Positions 26,226 through 36,949 are shown, numbered from the stretch's first letter. The stretch: DNA of 64,000 nucleotides from Enterobacter asburiae (GCA_011754535.1 JAAQVN010000001.1:2046001-2110000), one strand, 5' to 3'. The notes: generated by a model from the sequence alone, not told the origin. Made by a program: numbers and translations.

Positions 26226-27821
26226 TCAGTTCTCCACATACGGTAATCGACGCCGTACCCCTGAGGCAGGTTTTTCAGCCGCCTTCGCCATCGCTTCTGC
26301 AATCTCCGCGCACTCCGCCAGCCCCTGAACGAAGGGACGATCGTGCATCAGCCAGGGTATCGCGCCGAAAGCGATGCGCCCGCGAACCGATTCAGGCGCT
26401 TGTAGCGTGTAATCCTCGCCGATATCGGGTATTTCTTCCCCCGTTGCTTCCAGTCGTTTGCGTATCGTCGGGAAGGGCAGATCTTTCGTTTTGAGCGGCT
26501 TTTGCCCGCGAGCGTCAATAAAAACGTCGAAACGATAAACGGTCTCTCGTGTGGTGATGACTGTCCGATCGCTGCCGGCATCAAGCGTGTAATCATCGCC
26601 GAGCGCTGTCACGCTAATGATGCCTGCCTCGCGAAGCGCGAGAAGCCTGCGAATAGACTGCGGCGGGATGGCGGCATAGTTGTCGATAAACACGCGCGCC
26701 AGGCCCTGCTTAAAGCGTTTTCTGTCCTGCTCGCTGAGATGCGGAACGATCTCCTGAACGACCTCATGCAGCCGAAGTACGGTGTAGCGCCAGGCCACGG
26801 TACGGCGTTCACGTTTGTTCCGCTCAACCTCGCTGAGGTTCTCTTCCGCCCAGGTGAAGGGCCCGTGCCGTTTACGATCCTCAAACCACGCCTCACGAAG
26901 GCTGTCGGCATCCTGGTTACGCAGAGAAATTTTCTCGCACCACGCCGGGTCGGCGAGTTCAAGCTCTTTCACCATCAGAGCAAAGATGCGGTCAAGCAGG
27001 CCATCCGATCCTTTGGCTATCTCGCTTTCAACCACGAATTCGGTCAACACCGACAGCGGTTCATAAGGGATAGGGCAGTAAAAATCGGCTTCCGGCAGAA
27101 TGCCCGTTCGGGACATTAGCGTAATGTTTAACCCCTCGCTGCCTTTGTCGAGGATGAATTCACCATCACGAAACTCACCGTGCTGCATCACCACCGCCAT
27201 AGCCGCGTCCAGACCGCTCAACGAGGTTCCCATAATGCCCACGCGGCAAGGAGGAATGCTGGCGTCCATCAAACCGGACCACGGGCTTGGGAAGAACGTG
27301 CGCGTGGCTTCATCCTCTTCTGGCCAGACATGGCCGGTGGCGATAACCGCCAGGTCGAATTGATCGGGCAAGGTGTCGTCATTGACTGAAAGCGTTACGC
27401 CGGATGTCGAGGGGATGATGTCCGTTACCTTCGCGGATTCATGGACCGTAACCTGGAACCCCAGCTTTTGAGCCTCTTTTACAATTGAACGAAAGCTGTC
27501 GCGAAAATACTCTCCCAACAGGAGTCTGGGCAGGAACTGCCGATCATGCAGGCTGGCTTTATCAACCTTAAAGCGCGCCAGATGGGTGTCGCTCTGTTCC
27601 TTGAGCCAGTCGAGGTAGGTCATAAAAATGGGGGGAATTTCAATGCTCGCAATGTTCGCCAGCATCAGCCGGGAATTATCGTCGTCATTATAGGGCATGC
27701 CCACGCCGGCTTCATCGGCCTCTTCAAAGACTGACACGGAGAGCGGGGTGCTGTTATTCAGCAAATGATAAAAGGTGTAAATCCCTGTGGGGCCGGAGCC
27801 GATAATCGCGATATTCTTCAT
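26226..27821 (-). CDS. ydhS: YdhS, FAD/NAD(P)-binding oxidoreductase
   Basis: 531 residues (E. coli YdhS 534) with high similarity throughout. A Rossmann dinucleotide-binding motif sits at the N-terminus (AIIGSGPTGIYTF), and a second GxSxxG-like motif occurs in VGIMGTSLSGLDAAMA. It is an HI0933/FAD-NAD(P)-binding domain protein of unknown reaction. In K-12 it sits beside the ydhYVWXUT anaerobic electron-transfer genes; those genes are absent here, so ydhS stands alone next to the tRNA genes. Confidence 0.92.
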   Translation of the reverse strand: MKNIAIIGSGPTGIYTFYHLLNNSTPLSVSVFEEADEAGVGMPYNDDDNSRLMLANIASIEIPPIFMTYLDWLKEQSDTHLARFKVDKASLHDRQFLPRLLLGEYFRDSFRSIVKEAQKLGFQVTVHESAKVTDIIPSTSGVTLSVNDDTLPDQFDLAVIATGHVWPEEDEATRTFFPSPWSGLMDASIPPCRVGIMGTSLSGLDAAMAVVMQHGEFRDGEFILDKGSEGLNITLMSRTGILPEADFYCPIPYEPLSVLTEFVVESEIAKGSDGLLDRIFALMVKELELADPAWCEKISLRNQDADSLREAWFEDRKRHGPFTWAEENLSEVERNKRERRTVAWRYTVLRLHEVVQEIVPHLSEQDRKRFKQGLARVFIDNYAAIPPQSIRRLLALREAGIISVTALGDDYTLDAGSDRTVITTRETVYRFDVFIDARGQKPLKTKDLPFPTIRKRLEATGEEIPDIGEDYTLQAPESVRGRIAFGAIPWLMHDRPFVQGLAECAEIAEAMAKAAEKPASGVRRRLPYVEN

Positions 27822-27920
27822 TGACGCGCTTCCTGTATTTTTTCCATAAGAAAAGCGTAGCAGGAGAATAATGATGGAAATAAGGGATTAAGAAAATTCA
27901 GGGTAACAAGAGAGGATTTG

Positions 27921-27944
27921 CACCATTTCAGGACTGAAATGGTG
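27921..27944 (-). other. Hairpin spanning the tRNA 3' end and trailer
   Basis: CACCATTTCAG and CTGAAATGGTG, exact complements two bases apart, include the CCA end of the second tRNA gene. The precursor could fold its trailer onto the CCA end. No T-run follows, so it is not a clear terminator. Confidence 0.45.
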
Positions 27945-28016
27945 CGTCCGAGTGGACTCGAACCACCGACCCCCACCATGTCAAGGTGGTGCTCTAACCA
28001 ACTGAGCTACGGACGC
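27940..28016 (-). tRNA. valW: tRNA-Val (GAC), valW-like
   Basis: 77 bases with encoded CCA. The acceptor stem is GCGTCCG/CGGACGC, the anticodon loop TTGACAT (anticodon GAC) and the T-arm GGTTCGAGTCC. It is the second gene of a tandem pair, matching E. coli valW, and reads GUC and GUU codons. Confidence 0.97.
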
Positions 28017-28020
28017 AGAA

Positions 28021-28097
28021 TGGTGCGTTCAATTGGACTCGAACCAACGACCCCCACCATGTCAAGGTGGTGCTCTAACCAACTGAGCTATGAACGC
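28021..28097 (-). tRNA. valV: tRNA-Val (GAC), valV-like
   Basis: 77 bases with encoded CCA. The acceptor stem is GCGTTCA/TGAACGC and the anticodon GAC. It differs from its partner mainly in compensating acceptor and T-stem bases. It is first in the transcript, with four bases between the two tRNAs. Confidence 0.97.
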
Positions 28098-28125
28098 AAC
28101 GTGTTGTCGGTGACAACGGGGACGA

Positions 28126-28154
28126 ATATTAGCGGCACAGCACCAAGGAGGCAA
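28126..28154 (-). promoter_or_regulatory. valVW promoter
   Basis: On the minus strand TTGCCT (28149-28154), 17-base spacer, TAATAT (28126-28131). The start region that follows is GC-rich (TCGTCCCCG), the discriminator type seen at stringently controlled stable-RNA promoters. Confidence 0.7.
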
Positions 28155-28250
28155 GAGGGAAAACGCATTTTTCTCTCTGATTTCACGCGATTGCTTCATT
28201 ACCGCGCAAAGTGAAGAGAAAGTAGCCGCCAGACGGCGGCTACTGCGTAG

Positions 28251-29624
28251 TTAACGTGCAGCGCGCTGCAAAATCACTGTTGACGGCTGGCGCTGCAGGA
28301 AGCGCATGCGCAGCATCATCATGATCGCCGCCGATGTGAGTCCGATGATAAAGCCCATCCAGAATCCGGCTGGCCCCATGCGATCAACGACCAGATCGGT
28401 CAGCGCCAACACGTAGCCAGCCGGCAGACCCAGCACCCAGTAGGCGATAAAGGTAATAAAGAAGATCGAACGCGTGTCTTTATATCCGCGCAATACGCCG
28501 CTGCCAATCACCTGGATGGAGTCAGAAATCTGATACACCGCAGCCAGTAGCATCAGGTGTGAGGCCAGCGTCACCACGTCCGGGTTGTCATTGTAAAGCA
28601 GGGCGATCTGCTCACGCAGCGCCACCGTGAACAGTGCCGTACAGATGGCCATACAGACACCGACGCCCAGCCCGGTGCGCGCGGCCGTTTGCGCATCCAG
28701 CGTCGAGCCCTGACCCAGGCGGAAGCCAACGCGAATCGTCACCGCCGCCGCCAGCGACATCGGCAGGACGAACATCAGAGAGCTGAAGTTGAGGGCAATC
28801 TGGTGCCCGGCCACGTTAACAATCCCCAGCGGGGAGACCAGCAGGGCGACCACGGCAAAGAGCGTCACCTCAAAGAACAGGGCCAGCGCAATCGGCAAGC
28901 CTAGCTGTACCAGACGCGTCATGATGCTCCAGTCCGGCGTGCTGAAGCTCTTTGCGTTGCGAATATCGCGCATTGAACGGGCGCGTTTCACATAGGCGAT
29001 CATACTGAAGAACATTACCCAGTAAACGGCCGCCGTCGCCACGCCGCAGCCGACGCCGCCCAGCTCTGGCATGCCGAAATGACCGTAAATAAAGACATAG
29101 TTCACCGGAATATTCACCAGCAGGCCGATAAAGCCCATCACCATGCCGGGTTTGGTTTTCGCCAGCCCTTCACACTGGTTACGTGCTACCTGGAAAAAGA
29201 GGTAACCAGGCGCTCCCCAGAGCAGGGCGCGCAGATAGCCCACGGCTTTGTCTGCCAGCGCCGGGTCAATATTGTGCATGGCACGAATGATATGGCCCGC
29301 GTTCCAGAGCACGACCATAATCAGCACGGAGACAAACCCTGCCAGCCAGAAACCCTGGCGGACCTGATGGGCAATACGCTCGCGACGACCCGAGCCATTG
29401 AGCTGAGCGATAACCGGCGTGAGCGCGAGCAGCAGACCGTGGCCGAACAGGATGGCCGGAAGCCAGATTGACGTGCCGATGGCAACGGCCGCCATATCGG
29501 TGGCGCTGTAGCCGCCCGCCATTACCGTATCCACAAATCCCATTGCGGTCTGGGCCACTTGCGCGACGATCACTGGTATAGCCAGTGCCAATAACTGGCG
29601 CGCTTCATTCATGTACTTCTGCAC
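28251..29624 (-). CDS. mdtK: MdtK, MATE-family multidrug exporter
   Basis: 457 residues, the E. coli MdtK (NorE/YdhE) length. Twelve hydrophobic segments in two homologous halves. The N-terminal half carries [20 protein letters not shown], the family signature, and the second half starts near residue 240. It is an inner-membrane cation-coupled exporter of fluoroquinolones and other cationic drugs. It is divergent from ribE, as in E. coli. Confidence 0.96.
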   Translation of the reverse strand: MQKYMNEARQLLALAIPVIVAQVAQTAMGFVDTVMAGGYSATDMAAVAIGTSIWLPAILFGHGLLLALTPVIAQLNGSGRRERIAHQVRQGFWLAGFVSVLIMVVLWNAGHIIRAMHNIDPALADKAVGYLRALLWGAPGYLFFQVARNQCEGLAKTKPGMVMGFIGLLVNIPVNYVFIYGHFGMPELGGVGCGVATAAVYWVMFFSMIAYVKRARSMRDIRNAKSFSTPDWSIMTRLVQLGLPIALALFFEVTLFAVVALLVSPLGIVNVAGHQIALNFSSLMFVLPMSLAAAVTIRVGFRLGQGSTLDAQTAARTGLGVGVCMAICTALFTVALREQIALLYNDNPDVVTLASHLMLLAAVYQISDSIQVIGSGVLRGYKDTRSIFFITFIAYWVLGLPAGYVLALTDLVVDRMGPAGFWMGFIIGLTSAAIMMMLRMRFLQRQPSTVILQRAAR

Positions 29625-29848
29625 GTGAACACCTTTATTTTGTAGTTATATGAGAGACAAAAAAGCCGCCGTAACTGGCAGCAAGAAGAAAATGCAGGGG
29701 GGTGCCAGCTATTGTAGCGGGCTTTAGCTATTTATCTAGTGAAAAAATCGCCAGAAAATGCGCTCCGCTGGCAACCTGTTTTTCCAACTGTTATTGTGGT
29801 GGGATTAAACGGTGTTACCACCGTCCGGAAAAAACAGGAGTTGTAAGC

Positions 29849-30490
29849 ATGTTTACTGGTATTGTGCAGGGCACCGCCAAAGTGGTGTCCATTGATGAAA
29901 AACCTAATTTTCGTACGCATGTTGTAGAGCTGCCGGAATATATGCTTGATGGCATCGAAACCGGCGCCTCGGTTGCCCATAACGGCTGCTGCCTGACCGT
30001 CACCGAAATTAATGGCAACCAGATTAGCTTTGATTTAATGAAAGAGACGCTGCGTATTACCAACCTGGGCGAGCTGGTGGTGGGGGACACCGTCAACGTT
30101 GAGCGGGCGGCGAAGTTCAGCGATGAGATTGGCGGCCACCTGATGTCCGGGCATATCATGACCACCGCCGAAGTGGCGAAAATCGTGACCTCGGAAAATA
30201 ACCGACAAATCTGGTTTAAAATGCAGGATCCTTCATTAATGAAATACATCCTCTATAAAGGGTTTATTGGCATTGATGGGATTAGTCTGACGGTGGGAGA
30301 AGTGACGCCAACCCGTTTTTGCGTGCATTTAATTCCTGAAACGCTGCAGCGCACCACGCTGGGTTCGAAAAAACTGGGGCATCGCGTGAATATCGAAATC
30401 GATCCGCAAACCCAGGCGGTTGTCGATACCGTTGAGCGCGTGCTGGCCGCCAAAGAAGCCGCAATAATAAAGACCGCAGAAGAAGAATAA
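29849..30490 (+). CDS. ribE: Riboflavin synthase, alpha subunit
   Basis: 213 residues from [11 protein letters not shown], the E. coli length; upstream in-frame extension is noncoding. Two tandem lumazine-binding barrels (residues 1-97 and 98-190), with GHLMSGHIM at the start of the second. It dismutates two 6,7-dimethyl-8-ribityllumazine molecules to riboflavin. I see no FMN riboswitch in the 224-base divergent region with mdtK. This agrees with E. coli, where the RFN element controls ribB. Confidence 0.97.
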   Translation: MFTGIVQGTAKVVSIDEKPNFRTHVVELPEYMLDGIETGASVAHNGCCLTVTEINGNQISFDLMKETLRITNLGELVVGDTVNVERAAKFSDEIGGHLMSGHIMTTAEVAKIVTSENNRQIWFKMQDPSLMKYILYKGFIGIDGISLTVGEVTPTRFCVHLIPETLQRTTLGSKKLGHRVNIEIDPQTQAVVDTVERVLAAKEAAIIKTAEEE

Positions 30491-30491
30491 A

Positions 30492-30521
30492 AAATACCCC
30501 CGGCAAGCCGGGGGTATTTTT
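30492..30521. terminator. Bidirectional terminator between ribE and cfa
   Basis: AAATACCCCCGGC-AA-GCCGGGGGTATTT, almost perfectly paired, with A and T runs, fills the gap between two convergent genes. Confidence 0.92.
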
Positions 30522-31670
30522 CTAGCGTGCGACCCGCAAGCCGTGTTCAATCCCTCGGCTGAAAACAACCTGCCAGAGCTGAATATCGCGCGCGCGAAAC
30601 GCCCCCGCGCAGGCATTCAGATAATAGCTAAACATCCGCTTGAATCGTTCAGAATAGTTGTCCGCAATTTCAGGCCAGGCTTCCTGAAAACGCGCATGCC
30701 AGGCCATTAACGTGGTGTCGTAATCCGCGCCGAAGTTATGCCAGTCTTCCATCACGAAATGGGATTCGCTGGCGTTGGCAATCTGGCGAACGGACGGTAA
30801 ACAGCCATTCGGAAAGATGTGTTTGTTGATCCACGGGTCGACGTTATTGTCGGTCCGCTTCGAGCCGATGGTATGCAGCAGGAAGATGCCGTCCGGTTTC
30901 AGATTACGGTCCACCACCTCAAAATAGGTGTCGTAGTTTTTTGGCCCCACGTGCTCGAACATGCCGACGGAAACGATCCGGTCGAACTGCTCGTTCAGGT
31001 CACGGTAGTCCTGCAGCCGGATATCCACATCAAGATCCTGACAGCGCTCTCGCGCCATTTTTTGCTGTTCTGCTGAGATCGTCACGCCGACCACGCTGAC
31101 GCCGTAGTGCTTCGCCATAAAATACGCCAGCCCGCCCCAGCCGCAGCCGATATCCAGCACGCGCATGCCGGGCTGTAGCTGCAATTTCTCGCTAATCAGG
31201 CGCAGTTTGGCCTGTTGAGCCTCTTCAAGCGTCGACGCCTCTTTCCAGTAGGCGCAGGAGTATTGCATGAAGGGGTCCAGCATGCGGCTGAACAGATCGT
31301 TGCCGAGATCGTAATGCTCTTTGCCGACGATCCACGCACGTTTTTTACTTTGCAGATTAAACAGGCGGGCAGAGGCGACACGCAGGGTGTCTTTCAGATT
31401 GCGAGGGAGCTGTTTTTCAAGGCCGGCACGCAGCACGCTGGCGAAAAAGGTATCCAGCCGTTCGCACTCCCACCAGCCGTCCATATAGCTTTCTCCCAGA
31501 CCTAACGATCCCTCCCGCAACACGCGTTTATAAAAATCGGGATGTTTAACCTGAGGATCGGATGGCGATGATCCATTGATAGTGATGCCTGCCCGACCTA
31601 ACAGTTCACTGACGATCCGGGACCAGTTATCGTCCGGAACGCTGACTTCTTCTATACACGATGAACTCAT
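30522..31670 (-). CDS. cfa: Cyclopropane fatty acyl phospholipid synthase
   Basis: 382 residues (E. coli Cfa 382). The SAM-binding motif is VLDIGCGWGGLAYF, with a substrate region around YWKEASTLEEAQQAK. It methylenates unsaturated acyl chains of membrane phospholipids, mainly in stationary phase and acid stress. The 298 bases upstream hold its promoter region and the ydhC terminator; in E. coli this leader is an sRNA target and the gene has a sigma-S promoter, which I cannot confirm by eye. Confidence 0.97.
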   Translation of the reverse strand: MSSSCIEEVSVPDDNWSRIVSELLGRAGITINGSSPSDPQVKHPDFYKRVLREGSLGLGESYMDGWWECERLDTFFASVLRAGLEKQLPRNLKDTLRVASARLFNLQSKKRAWIVGKEHYDLGNDLFSRMLDPFMQYSCAYWKEASTLEEAQQAKLRLISEKLQLQPGMRVLDIGCGWGGLAYFMAKHYGVSVVGVTISAEQQKMARERCQDLDVDIRLQDYRDLNEQFDRIVSVGMFEHVGPKNYDTYFEVVDRNLKPDGIFLLHTIGSKRTDNNVDPWINKHIFPNGCLPSVRQIANASESHFVMEDWHNFGADYDTTLMAWHARFQEAWPEIADNYSERFKRMFSYYLNACAGAFRARDIQLWQVVFSRGIEHGLRVAR

Positions 31671-31821
31671 AGCTTCTCCATCACCCTACTGTGATCAGAA
31701 CCTTAAAACAGCGTAGACGCTTTTTTTGGTTTGTGAGAAATCTCACGGTAAATACCGCGAGGCTAGTATCCGACGTAGAACAGAGGAAGGGAGATAACCC
31801 TTGCCGAAATGCCTTCCATGG

Positions 31822-31848
31822 TAAAACGGGAGCACTCCGGCTCCCGTT
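31822..31848 (-). terminator. ydhC terminator
   Basis: On the minus strand AACGGGAGC/GCTCCCGTT with a six-base loop, then TTTT. It lies between ydhC and the cfa leader. Confidence 0.7.
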
Positions 31849-31968
31849 AACACTTAATATTTATCGTATTTAATCGAACCAAATTTAGTATAGGCCTCAA
31901 AATTTGGTGATTCAATAGAAAATTCTTAGCAACCTAATCACTGAAAATTAACATAGTTCCTGGTGCGA

Positions 31969-33159
31969 TCAGGCGTGCGAGGTTTCAACCTGCGTACTCT
32001 CATCCTGTGCGGCAGCCTGCATGCGATAGCCTATGACGGCCAGCGCAACGGTAGCCAGCATTACGCTGGTTGTCGTCAGTAGCGGCGTGGCAATCAGCGC
32101 TGAGACTACCAGACTTGCCAGGAAGCACAGCCCCAGCTGCAGGGTGTTCTGCAGCGCGGCCGCGCGGCCTGTCGCCTGCGGGAACGGACGCAGCGCCTGC
32201 GCCACAACAATAGGGTAGATCGCCCCGTTCGCGACGGCCATCACGCAGAATGGAATCAAAATTTCGGCCAGACCGGCACCCGGAATAAAGCCAACGGCCC
32301 AGGTCCCGATGACGCTCAGCGCATACAGTACCAGCAGCCATGGCAGCATCTGCTGACCTTCCCACTTTTGCAGCGCCGCGCGGCAGCCATACCCGCCCAC
32401 CAGGAACGCGATAGTCTGTGGAACATAGCTCAGGCCGATGGCTGCCGGGCTGTAGCCCATATCGTGCAGAATGAACGGCGAACCGGTGAGCCACGCGAAG
32501 AAGCTTGCCGAGCAGGCGGCATAGATCAGAACGTTGCCGCGATACGCTTTTGTGCTGAGCAAGGAAGTGAAGGTGATCGGCTTCGCGTCTGCGTGCACCT
32601 CTTTTTTATGCGCGGGCTTGAGGGCGAATGCCGGCAGCATCAGCACCAGCGTGATGGCAAACAGCGTGGCAAAGATGGCCTGCCAGTCAAAGTGCGCGAG
32701 GATCCAGCTGCCCAACAGAGGGGCGAGGGCAGGAGAAAGCCCTACCAGCGGCATAATGGTGGCGAAAATACGGTTGGTGCGGTTTGCCGGATAGTAGTCG
32801 GTGACCAGCGCCTGCCAGGTCACGGCAGCGGCACAGACGCCGACCGCCTGAACAAACCGCAGTACCAGCAGCCAGGTGGCATCGCGCACCCATAGCATTC
32901 CCAGGCAGCCCACGGCAAAAATGGCCAGACCCAGCAGCAGTACCGGTTTACGGCCAAAGCGATCCGAAAGCGGTCCCCAGAGCAGCTGCGCGAAGGCAAA
33001 ACCGGCAAGGAACAGGCTCAGGCTGGCGCTGATGGCGGCAGCAGGGGTTTGCAAATCTTCCTGCATGGCGGCGAAAGCCGGCAGGTACATATCGGTGGCC
33101 AAAAAGCCCAGCACGCTTAAGCCGCCGAGCCAGACTAAAAAACCTTTCCTGGGTTGCAC
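31969..33159 (-). CDS. ydhC: YdhC/PunC, MFS transporter (Bcr/CflA family)
   Basis: 396 residues, twelve membrane segments, with the MFS loop [17 protein letters not shown] after segment 2. It is orthologous to E. coli YdhC, recently named PunC and linked to purine nucleoside uptake under the control of PunR. It is divergent from its regulator gene ydhB with 114 bases between, the usual arrangement for a LysR regulator and its target. Confidence 0.94.
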   Translation of the reverse strand: MQPRKGFLVWLGGLSVLGFLATDMYLPAFAAMQEDLQTPAAAISASLSLFLAGFAFAQLLWGPLSDRFGRKPVLLLGLAIFAVGCLGMLWVRDATWLLVLRFVQAVGVCAAAVTWQALVTDYYPANRTNRIFATIMPLVGLSPALAPLLGSWILAHFDWQAIFATLFAITLVLMLPAFALKPAHKKEVHADAKPITFTSLLSTKAYRGNVLIYAACSASFFAWLTGSPFILHDMGYSPAAIGLSYVPQTIAFLVGGYGCRAALQKWEGQQMLPWLLVLYALSVIGTWAVGFIPGAGLAEILIPFCVMAVANGAIYPIVVAQALRPFPQATGRAAALQNTLQLGLCFLASLVVSALIATPLLTTTSVMLATVALAVIGYRMQAAAQDESTQVETSHA

Positions 33160-33273
33160 TGTTTTATTCTCCTGAGGAGGCAGGTATACGTTGGCGCTGA
33201 GTGTAGGGAGTGCAAAGCCGCTTGTGAAACGCTAATATTTGGCGGGTGCATTCAAATTTTTTGCAGGCAGAAA

Positions 33274-34185
33274 ATGTGGTCAGATTATTCTCTTGAAGTG
33301 GTCGATGCTGTCGCGCGTAACGGCAGCTTTAGCGGGGCGGCGCAGGAGCTGCACCGCGTCCCTTCGGCTATCAGCTATACCGTACGTCAGCTTGAGGAGT
33401 GGCTGGCGGTACCGCTGTTTGAACGGCGGCATCGTGATGTGGAATTAACGCCTGCAGGGGCGTGGTTTTTGAAGGAAGGGCGTTCTGTTATCAAAAAAAT
33501 GCAGATCACCCGCGAGCAGTGCCAGCAGATCGCGAACGGCTGGCGGGGACACCTTTCCATTGCGGTGGATAACATCGTTAAGCCCGAGCGCACCCGGCAG
33601 ATGATTGTCGATTTCTACCGTCATTTTTCTGACGTCGAACTGCGGGTTTCGCAGGAGGTGTTCAACGGCGTCTGGGATGCGCTGGCGGACGGCAGGGCAG
33701 AGATGGCCATTGGGGCCACGCAGGCGATCCCGGTCGGGGGGCGTTACGCCTTTCGCGATATGGGGATGCTGAGCTGGAAATGCGTGGTGGCAAGCGATCA
33801 TCCGCTGGCGAAGATGGAAGGGCCGCTGAGCGATGATACGCTGCGCGGCTGGCCGTCGCTGGTGCTGGAGGATACCTCCCGCTCGCTGCCCAAGCGTATC
33901 ACCTGGCTTTTGGACAACCAGCGGCGGGTGGTGGCCCCTGACTGGGAATCGTCGGCGACGTGCCTCAGCGCCGGGCTCTGCGTCGCGATGGTACCCGTTC
34001 ATTTTGCGAGACCGCGAATCGACACCGGTGAGTGGGTTGAGCTGGCCCTGGAGAATCCGTTCCCGAATGCGGCCTGCTGCCTCACCTGGCAACAAAATGA
34101 TGTTTCGCCGGCGATGGCCTGGCTTCTGGATTATCTGGGGGACAGCGAAACGCTTAACCGGGAGTGGCTGAGGGAGCCAGCCTGA
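33274..34185 (+). CDS. ydhB: YdhB/PunR, LysR-type regulator
   Basis: 303 residues from MWSDYSLEVVDAV; E. coli YdhB (PunR) has 310 and begins identically. An upstream in-frame extension of 40 codons has no homology. The N-terminal winged helix (GSFSGAAQELHRVPSAISYT) is followed by a LysR effector domain. It is expected to activate the divergent ydhC in response to a purine nucleoside such as adenosine. It is convergent with purR. Confidence 0.94.
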   Translation: MWSDYSLEVVDAVARNGSFSGAAQELHRVPSAISYTVRQLEEWLAVPLFERRHRDVELTPAGAWFLKEGRSVIKKMQITREQCQQIANGWRGHLSIAVDNIVKPERTRQMIVDFYRHFSDVELRVSQEVFNGVWDALADGRAEMAIGATQAIPVGGRYAFRDMGMLSWKCVVASDHPLAKMEGPLSDDTLRGWPSLVLEDTSRSLPKRITWLLDNQRRVVAPDWESSATCLSAGLCVAMVPVHFARPRIDTGEWVELALENPFPNAACCLTWQQNDVSPAMAWLLDYLGDSETLNREWLREPA

Positions 34186-34193
34186 CTGGCTCC
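34173..34193. terminator. Hairpin between ydhB and purR
   Basis: GGAGCCAG/CTGGCTCC with a five-base loop containing the ydhB stop. No T-run, so it is a weak terminator at best. Confidence 0.45.
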
Positions 34194-34202
34194 GCAATGA
34201 GA

Positions 34203-35228
34203 TTAACGACGGTAGTCGCGGAACGGGCCATCCGCAACGGAACGGCGTTCGATAAGGCGAGGGTGAACTTCGATGGACTGCGACTCTTCACGTTTGTTGA
34301 CGATCCTGTCCAGCAGCATATTGAAGGCGGTTTCACCCAGCGAATCTTTCGGCTGGTGAATGGTGGTCAACGCTGGCGTGAAGAAGCGCGCGTTGCGCAC
34401 GTTGTCATACCCGATCACGGAGATGTCCTGCGGGACGCGCAGACCCAGCTCATCGGCCGCACAGAGGGCGCCCATCGCCATGATGTCACCCCCGCAGAAG
34501 ACGGCGGTCGGGCGGTGCGGCTGGGAGACGATCTGCTGCATCGCGCGGTAGCCTGATTCCGGCTCAAAGTCGCCCTGCACGATCCAGTTTTCCGGCACGG
34601 TAATCAGCGCTTCTTCCATCGCTTTCATAAAGCCGGCCAGACGGCCCGCGCCGGTGTTGCGCTCCAGCGGACCCGGGATCACGCCAATCTCGCGATGGCC
34701 GCGCTCAATCAGATAACGGCCGGCCATATAGCCGCCCTCAAAGGCGTTATCGATAACCGAATCGGTGAAATCCGCGCGCGCTTCGCCCCAGTCCATCACC
34801 ACCATCGGAATATGGCGATACTCTTCCAGCATCGACAGCACGGATTCCGGGTACTCGGAACACATTACCAGCAGGCCATCCACGCGCTTTTGCGCCATCA
34901 TCGACAGGTAGGCGCGCTGTTTTTCAATGCTGTTCCATGCGTTGCCGAGAATCAGGGTATAGCCTTTCTGGAAGCAGTTTTTCTCCACCGCTTCAATGAT
35001 CTCGGCAAAATAGGCCGCTTCACTGCTGGTCGCCAGTAATCCAATGGACTTGGTGTGATTGACCTTGAGGCTGCGCGCAACCGCGCTTGGCGAATAGTGC
35101 AGCTCTTTGATCGCTGCCCAGACCGCGTTGCGCGTCTCTTCCGCCACGAAGCGGGTTTTGTTAATTACATGTGATACGGTTGTAGTGGAAACGTTTGCGC
35201 GTTTTGCTACGTCTTTAATTGTTGCCAT
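34203..35228 (-). CDS. purR: PurR, purine repressor
   Basis: 341 residues, the exact E. coli length. LacI-type helix-turn-helix and hinge ([20 protein letters not shown]) are followed by a periplasmic-binding-protein-like domain for the corepressors hypoxanthine and guanine. It represses purine synthesis genes and itself; a matching operator lies in its leader. Confidence 0.98.
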   Translation of the reverse strand: MATIKDVAKRANVSTTTVSHVINKTRFVAEETRNAVWAAIKELHYSPSAVARSLKVNHTKSIGLLATSSEAAYFAEIIEAVEKNCFQKGYTLILGNAWNSIEKQRAYLSMMAQKRVDGLLVMCSEYPESVLSMLEEYRHIPMVVMDWGEARADFTDSVIDNAFEGGYMAGRYLIERGHREIGVIPGPLERNTGAGRLAGFMKAMEEALITVPENWIVQGDFEPESGYRAMQQIVSQPHRPTAVFCGGDIMAMGALCAADELGLRVPQDISVIGYDNVRNARFFTPALTTIHQPKDSLGETAFNMLLDRIVNKREESQSIEVHPRLIERRSVADGPFRDYRR

Positions 35229-35271
35229 TAAATGTCACTCCAGACCATATCCTAAGCTCCTGAAAAACTTG

Positions 35272-35288
35272 AAGGTAAACGTTTGCCT
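35272..35288. promoter_or_regulatory. PurR operator of purR
   Basis: Read on the minus strand, AGGCAAACGTTTACCTT matches the pur box consensus (ANGCAAACGNTTNCNT) closely, about 45 bases before the purR start. Autoregulation is established in E. coli. Confidence 0.9.
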
Positions 35289-35525
35289 TCTCTCACCCTT
35301 ATCACGCAATTTTGGATTGCGGCACGCCAGGAAAACGACACGGGACGTCAGGAGGGGGTCAATGGCCGGTACGCTAATAAATTTAGCGTGGAATTTTGGC
35401 CTATCTTGATGAAAAGGGGAAGAGGTAAAGTGGTTATCAGTATAAATCCAGGAAGATTTTTGACGGAATCTGTGCAAAAATGAGCAAGCTCACTTTTCGT
35501 GGGGGGATTAAAAGGAGAAAAATTG

Positions 35526-35615
35526 ATGAGTTCCGATCTGAAGTTTTCGCTGTTCACCACCGTTGTTGTGCTGGCTCTGATTGTCGCGGCCGGTCTGACG
35601 GCTGCACTGCACTGA
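35526..35615 (+). CDS. ynhF: YnhF, 29-residue membrane peptide
   Basis: 29 codons, MSSDLKFSLFTTVVVLALIV and nine more, nearly the same as E. coli YnhF. One membrane helix spans residues 9-26. The ribosome-binding site AAGGAG lies about nine bases before the start. Function unknown; in E. coli the peptide is membrane-bound and keeps its formyl-methionine. It is easily missed because of its length. Confidence 0.92.
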   Translation: MSSDLKFSLFTTVVVLALIVAAGLTAALH

Positions 35616-35778
35616 TTTACGCGGAGGGAGATCCTTCTCCCTCCCCATCGCCGCGATTGTTACTTCTCTGGCAAAAATCTTTTGCCATTTTGTTAACTTC
35701 TCATTTTTTGTGATTGATGTCATGCTTTCTGCTTCTTTGTTCTGTGTCACCACATGACACGGCATCCGGAGTTGACGC

Positions 35779-36945
35779 ATGAAAATCAATTTTCCCCTGC
35801 TGGCCCTGGCGATTGGCGCTTTTGGGATTGGCACCACTGAATTCTCCCCGATGGGGTTACTGCCTGTTATTGCCCGGGGCGTAGACGTCTCGATCCCTGC
35901 GGCAGGCATGTTAATCAGCGCTTACGCCATCGGTGTGATGGTGGGGGCGCCGCTGATGACGCTTCTGCTTTCTCACCGGGCGCGCCGCAATGCGCTGATT
36001 TTCCTGATGGCGATTTTCACTCTGGGCAACGTGCTTTCGGCCATTTCGCCGGACTACACCACCCTGATGCTGTCACGCATTCTGACCAGCCTGAACCACG
36101 GCGCGTTCTTTGGGCTGGGCTCGGTCGTGGCCGCAAGCGTAGTGCCAAAACACAAGCAGGCAAGCGCTGTAGCGACCATGTTTATGGGGCTGACGATTGC
36201 CAACATTGGCGGGGTGCCGGCGGCAACCTGGCTGGGGGAAGCGATCGGCTGGCGTATGTCCTTCCTGGCGACGGCCGGGCTGGGCGTGGTCGCAATGGTG
36301 GCGTTGTTCTTCTCTCTGCCGAAAGGCAGCGCAGGAGAACGTCCGGAAGTACGTAAAGAGCTGGCGGTGCTGATGCGCCCGCAGGTGCTCTCCGCGCTGC
36401 TCACCACGGTGCTGGGGGCAGGGGCGATGTTTACCCTCTACACCTATATTTCACCGGTGCTGCACGATATCACCCACGCAACGCCTCTTTTCGTTACCGC
36501 GATGCTGGTGCTGATTGGCGTCGGCTTCTCGATCGGCAACTATCTCGGCGGGAAATTTGCTGACCGTTCCGTGAGCGGGACGCTGAAAGGCTTCTTAACC
36601 CTGCTGATTGTCATTATGGTTGCTATCCCGTGGCTGGCGCGTAATGAGTTCGGAGCGGCGATTGCGATGGTCGTCTGGGGGGCCGCAACCTTTGCCGTGG
36701 TGCCGCCGCTGCAGATGCGCGTGATGCGTGTTGCCCATGAGGCGCCGGGCCTCTCGTCTTCCGTGAATATCGGGGCGTTCAATCTCGGCAATGCGCTGGG
36801 CGCAGCCGCCGGAGGCGCCGTGATTTCAGGTGGTCTGGGGTACAGTTTTGTGCCGGTGATGGGGGCCATTATTGCCGCGCTCGGCCTGCTGCTGGTAATG
36901 ATGTCCGGCCGTAAACAGCCTGAAGCCGTTTGCACGGCGGAATAA
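35779..36945 (+). CDS. ydhP: YdhP, MFS transporter
   Basis: 388 residues (E. coli YdhP 389), twelve membrane segments, DHA1-type motifs including GTTEFSPMGLLPVIA in segment 1 and HGAFFGLGSVVAA in segment 4. The substrate is not known; related proteins export drugs or arabinose-like sugars. It is convergent with sodB with a shared terminator. Confidence 0.93.
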   Translation: MKINFPLLALAIGAFGIGTTEFSPMGLLPVIARGVDVSIPAAGMLISAYAIGVMVGAPLMTLLLSHRARRNALIFLMAIFTLGNVLSAISPDYTTLMLSRILTSLNHGAFFGLGSVVAASVVPKHKQASAVATMFMGLTIANIGGVPAATWLGEAIGWRMSFLATAGLGVVAMVALFFSLPKGSAGERPEVRKELAVLMRPQVLSALLTTVLGAGAMFTLYTYISPVLHDITHATPLFVTAMLVLIGVGFSIGNYLGGKFADRSVSGTLKGFLTLLIVIMVAIPWLARNEFGAAIAMVVWGAATFAVVPPLQMRVMRVAHEAPGLSSSVNIGAFNLGNALGAAAGGAVISGGLGYSFVPVMGAIIAALGLLLVMMSGRKQPEAVCTAE

Positions 36946-36949
36946 GAAA

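Noticed and set aside
29640..29848. Possible FMN riboswitch before ribE
   Set aside because: I could not find the conserved RFN box sequences; in enterobacteria the element controls ribB.
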